Shown here in pieces: positions 62,507 to 64,000 of a stretch of DNA of 64,000 nt. The notes beneath the pieces were generated by a model, which was given only the letters and a program-made list of their open reading frames with translations, was not told the origin of the DNA and searched no databases. Source of the DNA: an uncultured Alcaligenaceae bacterium (GTDB taxonomy: Bacteria > Pseudomonadota > Gammaproteobacteria > Burkholderiales > Burkholderiaceae_B). The position numbers were made by a program, and so were the translations under genes. Positions within the stretch are counted from its first letter, which is position 1, and each line of letters starts with the position of its first letter. The stretch spans positions 1 to 64,000 of the forward strand of contig CALEQZ010000015.1 in the NCBI GenBank assembly GCA_937908115.1, in the 5' to 3' direction.

Positions 62507-64000
62507 ATGGCGTCCTGGCGCACGCACGAAGTCACCAACCAGCCACCGCCGCTGGAGGCGTATGACCCATACGCGGCTGACGCCGTCCTGCAAGAGGCCG
62601 TGCGGCGCGAGGCCGGCCTGCGCTGGCATGGCGTGCTCGCGCGCGACGGGCAGGCGCTGGAAGACCCGGTGCTGTGGCAAGCCGCTGAACTGGCCGATCG
62701 CCATGGGCCGCGCCTGCGCGCCTACGACCGCTGGGGCCATCGCATCGATGCAGTCGAGTTCCATCCCGCCTGGCACGAGATCATGCGCGGCGTCATCGCG
62801 CGCGGCCTGCACGGTCACCCTTGGGCCGAGCCGGCGCCGGGGGCGCACGCCGCGCGCGCAGCCGGGTTCTTCATGCAGGGCCAGGTCGAGTCCGGCGCGC
62901 TGTGCCCGGCTACCATGACGTATGCCGGCAGCCCCTTATTGGCCGCCGAGCCGGCCGGCGGCGAGCTGGACCTGGCGCGCGACTGGCTGCCCGCGCTGCG
63001 CTCGCGCCAGTACGACGCTGCCGACGCGCCGGCCTCGGCCAAGCGCGGGTTATTGCTTGGCATGGGGTTGACCGAAAAACAGGGCGGCTCGGACCTGCGC
63101 GGCACGACCACCGTGGCTGAACCGGACGGCGCGCCCGGCCGCGGGCGGGGGTACCGGCTGACCGGGCACAAATGGTTCTATTCCGTGCCACAGGCCGATG
63201 CGCACCTGGTGCTGGCTCGCGCCGGCGATGTGCTCGATTGCTTCCTAGTGCCCAGGCGGCTGCCCGACGGCCGCCTGAACGCGGTGCGCGTGCGCCGCTT
63301 GAAGGACAAGCTCGGCAACCGCAGCAACGCCAGCGCCGAAGTCGAGTTCGAAGGCGCATGGGGGATGCTGGTCGGCGAGCCGGGCCGCGGCATCGCCACG
63401 CTCATGACCATGGCCGCCCGCACGCGGCTGGACTGCGCCCTGGGCAGCGCCGCGCTATTGCGCCGCGCCTTGGTCGAAGCGCTGCACCATGCGCGCCATC
63501 GCCGCGCCTTCGGCGCTTGGTTGGCCGACCAGCCGCTGATGCGTGGCGTGCTGGCCGATTTGGCCTTGGAAAGCGAGGCAGCAACCGTCTTGTGCCTGCG
63601 CCTGGCCGGTATCGCCGACGCGGACTGCCAAGGTGCCGGCGGCCGATCAACGCCGGGCGCGGCGGGCCAGGGCGAGGCAGCTGCTGCCGGACAGGCAGCC
63701 GATGCGCCCGGCCGCGAGGCGGCCGCCTGGCTGTTGCGGCTGGGCACGCCGGTGGCCAAGCTTTGGGTGTGCAAGCGCGCCGGCATGGCCGTGGCCGAGT
63801 GCATGGAGGTCTTGGGCGGCAACGGCTACGTCGAGGAATGTGCGTTGCCACGCCTATATCGCGAGGCGCCGGTCAATTCCATCTGGGAAGGCTCGGGCAA
63901 TGTCATGGCGCTGGACGTGCTGCGGGGCCTGCGCGCGGGCGGTGACGTCGCGCTGGCGGCGCTGCGCAGCGAGCTCGATCCGGCCCGCGGCGCGCATGCC
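62507..64000 (+). CDS. aidB: AidB-like acyl-CoA dehydrogenase family protein, 3'-truncated by window edge
   Basis: Flavoprotein of the acyl-CoA dehydrogenase family most like AidB, an alkylation-response protein that binds DNA. The frame is open for 498 codons to the last base, so the C-terminus is missing. ATG 62507 has GCGGAG 6 bases upstream. Matches to AidB include LTEKQGGSDLRGTTTVAEP, GHKWFYSVPQADAHLVLA, VRRLKDKLGNRSNASAEVEF and EAPVNSIWEGSGNVMALDVLR. A low-complexity Ala/Gly insertion is seen at about residues 375-405. The glycosylase gene 2.4 kb upstream fits a damage-response setting. Confidence 0.9.
   Translation, partial: MASWRTHEVTNQPPPLEAYDPYAADAVLQEAVRREAGLRWHGVLARDGQALEDPVLWQAAELADRHGPRLRAYDRWGHRIDAVEFHPAWHEIMRGVIARGLHGHPWAEPAPGAHAARAAGFFMQGQVESGALCPATMTYAGSPLLAAEPAGGELDLARDWLPALRSRQYDAADAPASAKRGLLLGMGLTEKQGGSDLRGTTTVAEPDGAPGRGRGYRLTGHKWFYSVPQADAHLVLARAGDVLDCFLVPRRLPDGRLNAVRVRRLKDKLGNRSNASAEVEFEGAWGMLVGEPGRGIATLMTMAARTRLDCALGSAALLRRALVEALHHARHRRAFGAWLADQPLMRGVLADLALESEAATVLCLRLAGIADADCQGAGGRSTPGAAGQGEAAAAGQAADAPGREAAAWLLRLGTPVAKLWVCKRAGMAVAECMEVLGGNGYVEECALPRLYREAPVNSIWEGSGNVMALDVLRGLRAGGDVALAALRSELDPARGAHA

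Overview
The window is about two-thirds GC, densely coded, and reads as a beta-proteobacterial chromosome of the Bordetella/Achromobacter group (Alcaligenaceae). The points in favour are the urease order ureD-A-J-B-C-E-F-G, a Kdo kinase gene, the rpsF-priB-rpsR-rplI-dnaB block, xseB-ispA-dxs, hpnCDE, and strong protein-level resemblance to that group. I cannot fix the species. No insertion sequence, phage gene, CRISPR array, tRNA or rRNA gene was seen, so this is mainly core chromosome. The left edge cuts infB (its 5' end is missing) and the right edge cuts an aidB-like acyl-CoA dehydrogenase gene (its 3' end is missing).

Layout. 1-5.3 kb: infB-rbfA-truB-typA (translation initiation, 30S maturation, tRNA pseudouridylation, ribosome-associated GTPase). 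5.3-12.1 kb, minus strand: the complete urease operon ureD-ureA-ureJ-ureB-ureC-ureE-ureF-ureG followed by tpm. 12.4-25.3 kb: mostly single genes, namely an extradiol-type dioxygenase, gabD, a LOG-family gene head to head with polA, a ZIP metal transporter, a Na/Pi symporter, htpX, an EamA exporter, a Rieske oxygenase and a membrane acyltransferase. 25.4-29.5 kb: xseB-ispA-dxs, then the zinc-independent GTP cyclohydrolase folE2. 29.7-32.8 kb: rpsF-priB-rpsR-rplI, a terminator, dnaB.

32.8-36.5 kb, minus strand: pdxA-like, PIN-PhoH, bcp, Mth938-like. 36.6-42.7 kb: alaC-like aminotransferase-hom-thrC (homoserine/threonine branch), a NodIJ-like two-gene ABC exporter and crcB. 42.7-45.8 kb, minus strand: hpnC-hpnD-hpnE, making squalene from farnesyl diphosphate. 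46.2-48.3 kb: an SDR oxidoreductase and radA. 48.3-51.2 kb, minus strand: a dctPQM TRAP transporter. 51.3-55.0 kb: an FtsX-type permease, a truncated hemoglobin and Kdo kinase, overlapping or nearly so. 55.1-59.4 kb: a potFGHI-type polyamine ABC importer with a coupled ArsC/Spx-like gene. 59.4-64 kb: 3-methyladenine glycosylase, a YrbL-like gene (opposite strand), rmuC and aidB-like, a DNA-damage-flavoured neighbourhood.

How they work together. Most sets are operons with 4-bp ATGA or GTGA overlaps (truB/typA, ureC/ureB, xseB/ispA, alaC/hom, the ABC pair, hpnC/D/E, potG/H, potI/arsC-like, Mth938/bcp). Isoprenoid supply (dxs, ispA) and its use (hpnCDE) lie within 20 kb. The most unusual regulatory features are a strong terminator hairpin ending about 16 nt before the Rieske oxygenase start codon, an identical AT-rich 10-mer upstream of the ZIP transporter and folE2, and polA and LOG genes whose divergent start codons overlap. 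I did not find a clearly novel multi-gene system; the findings are ranked accordingly.
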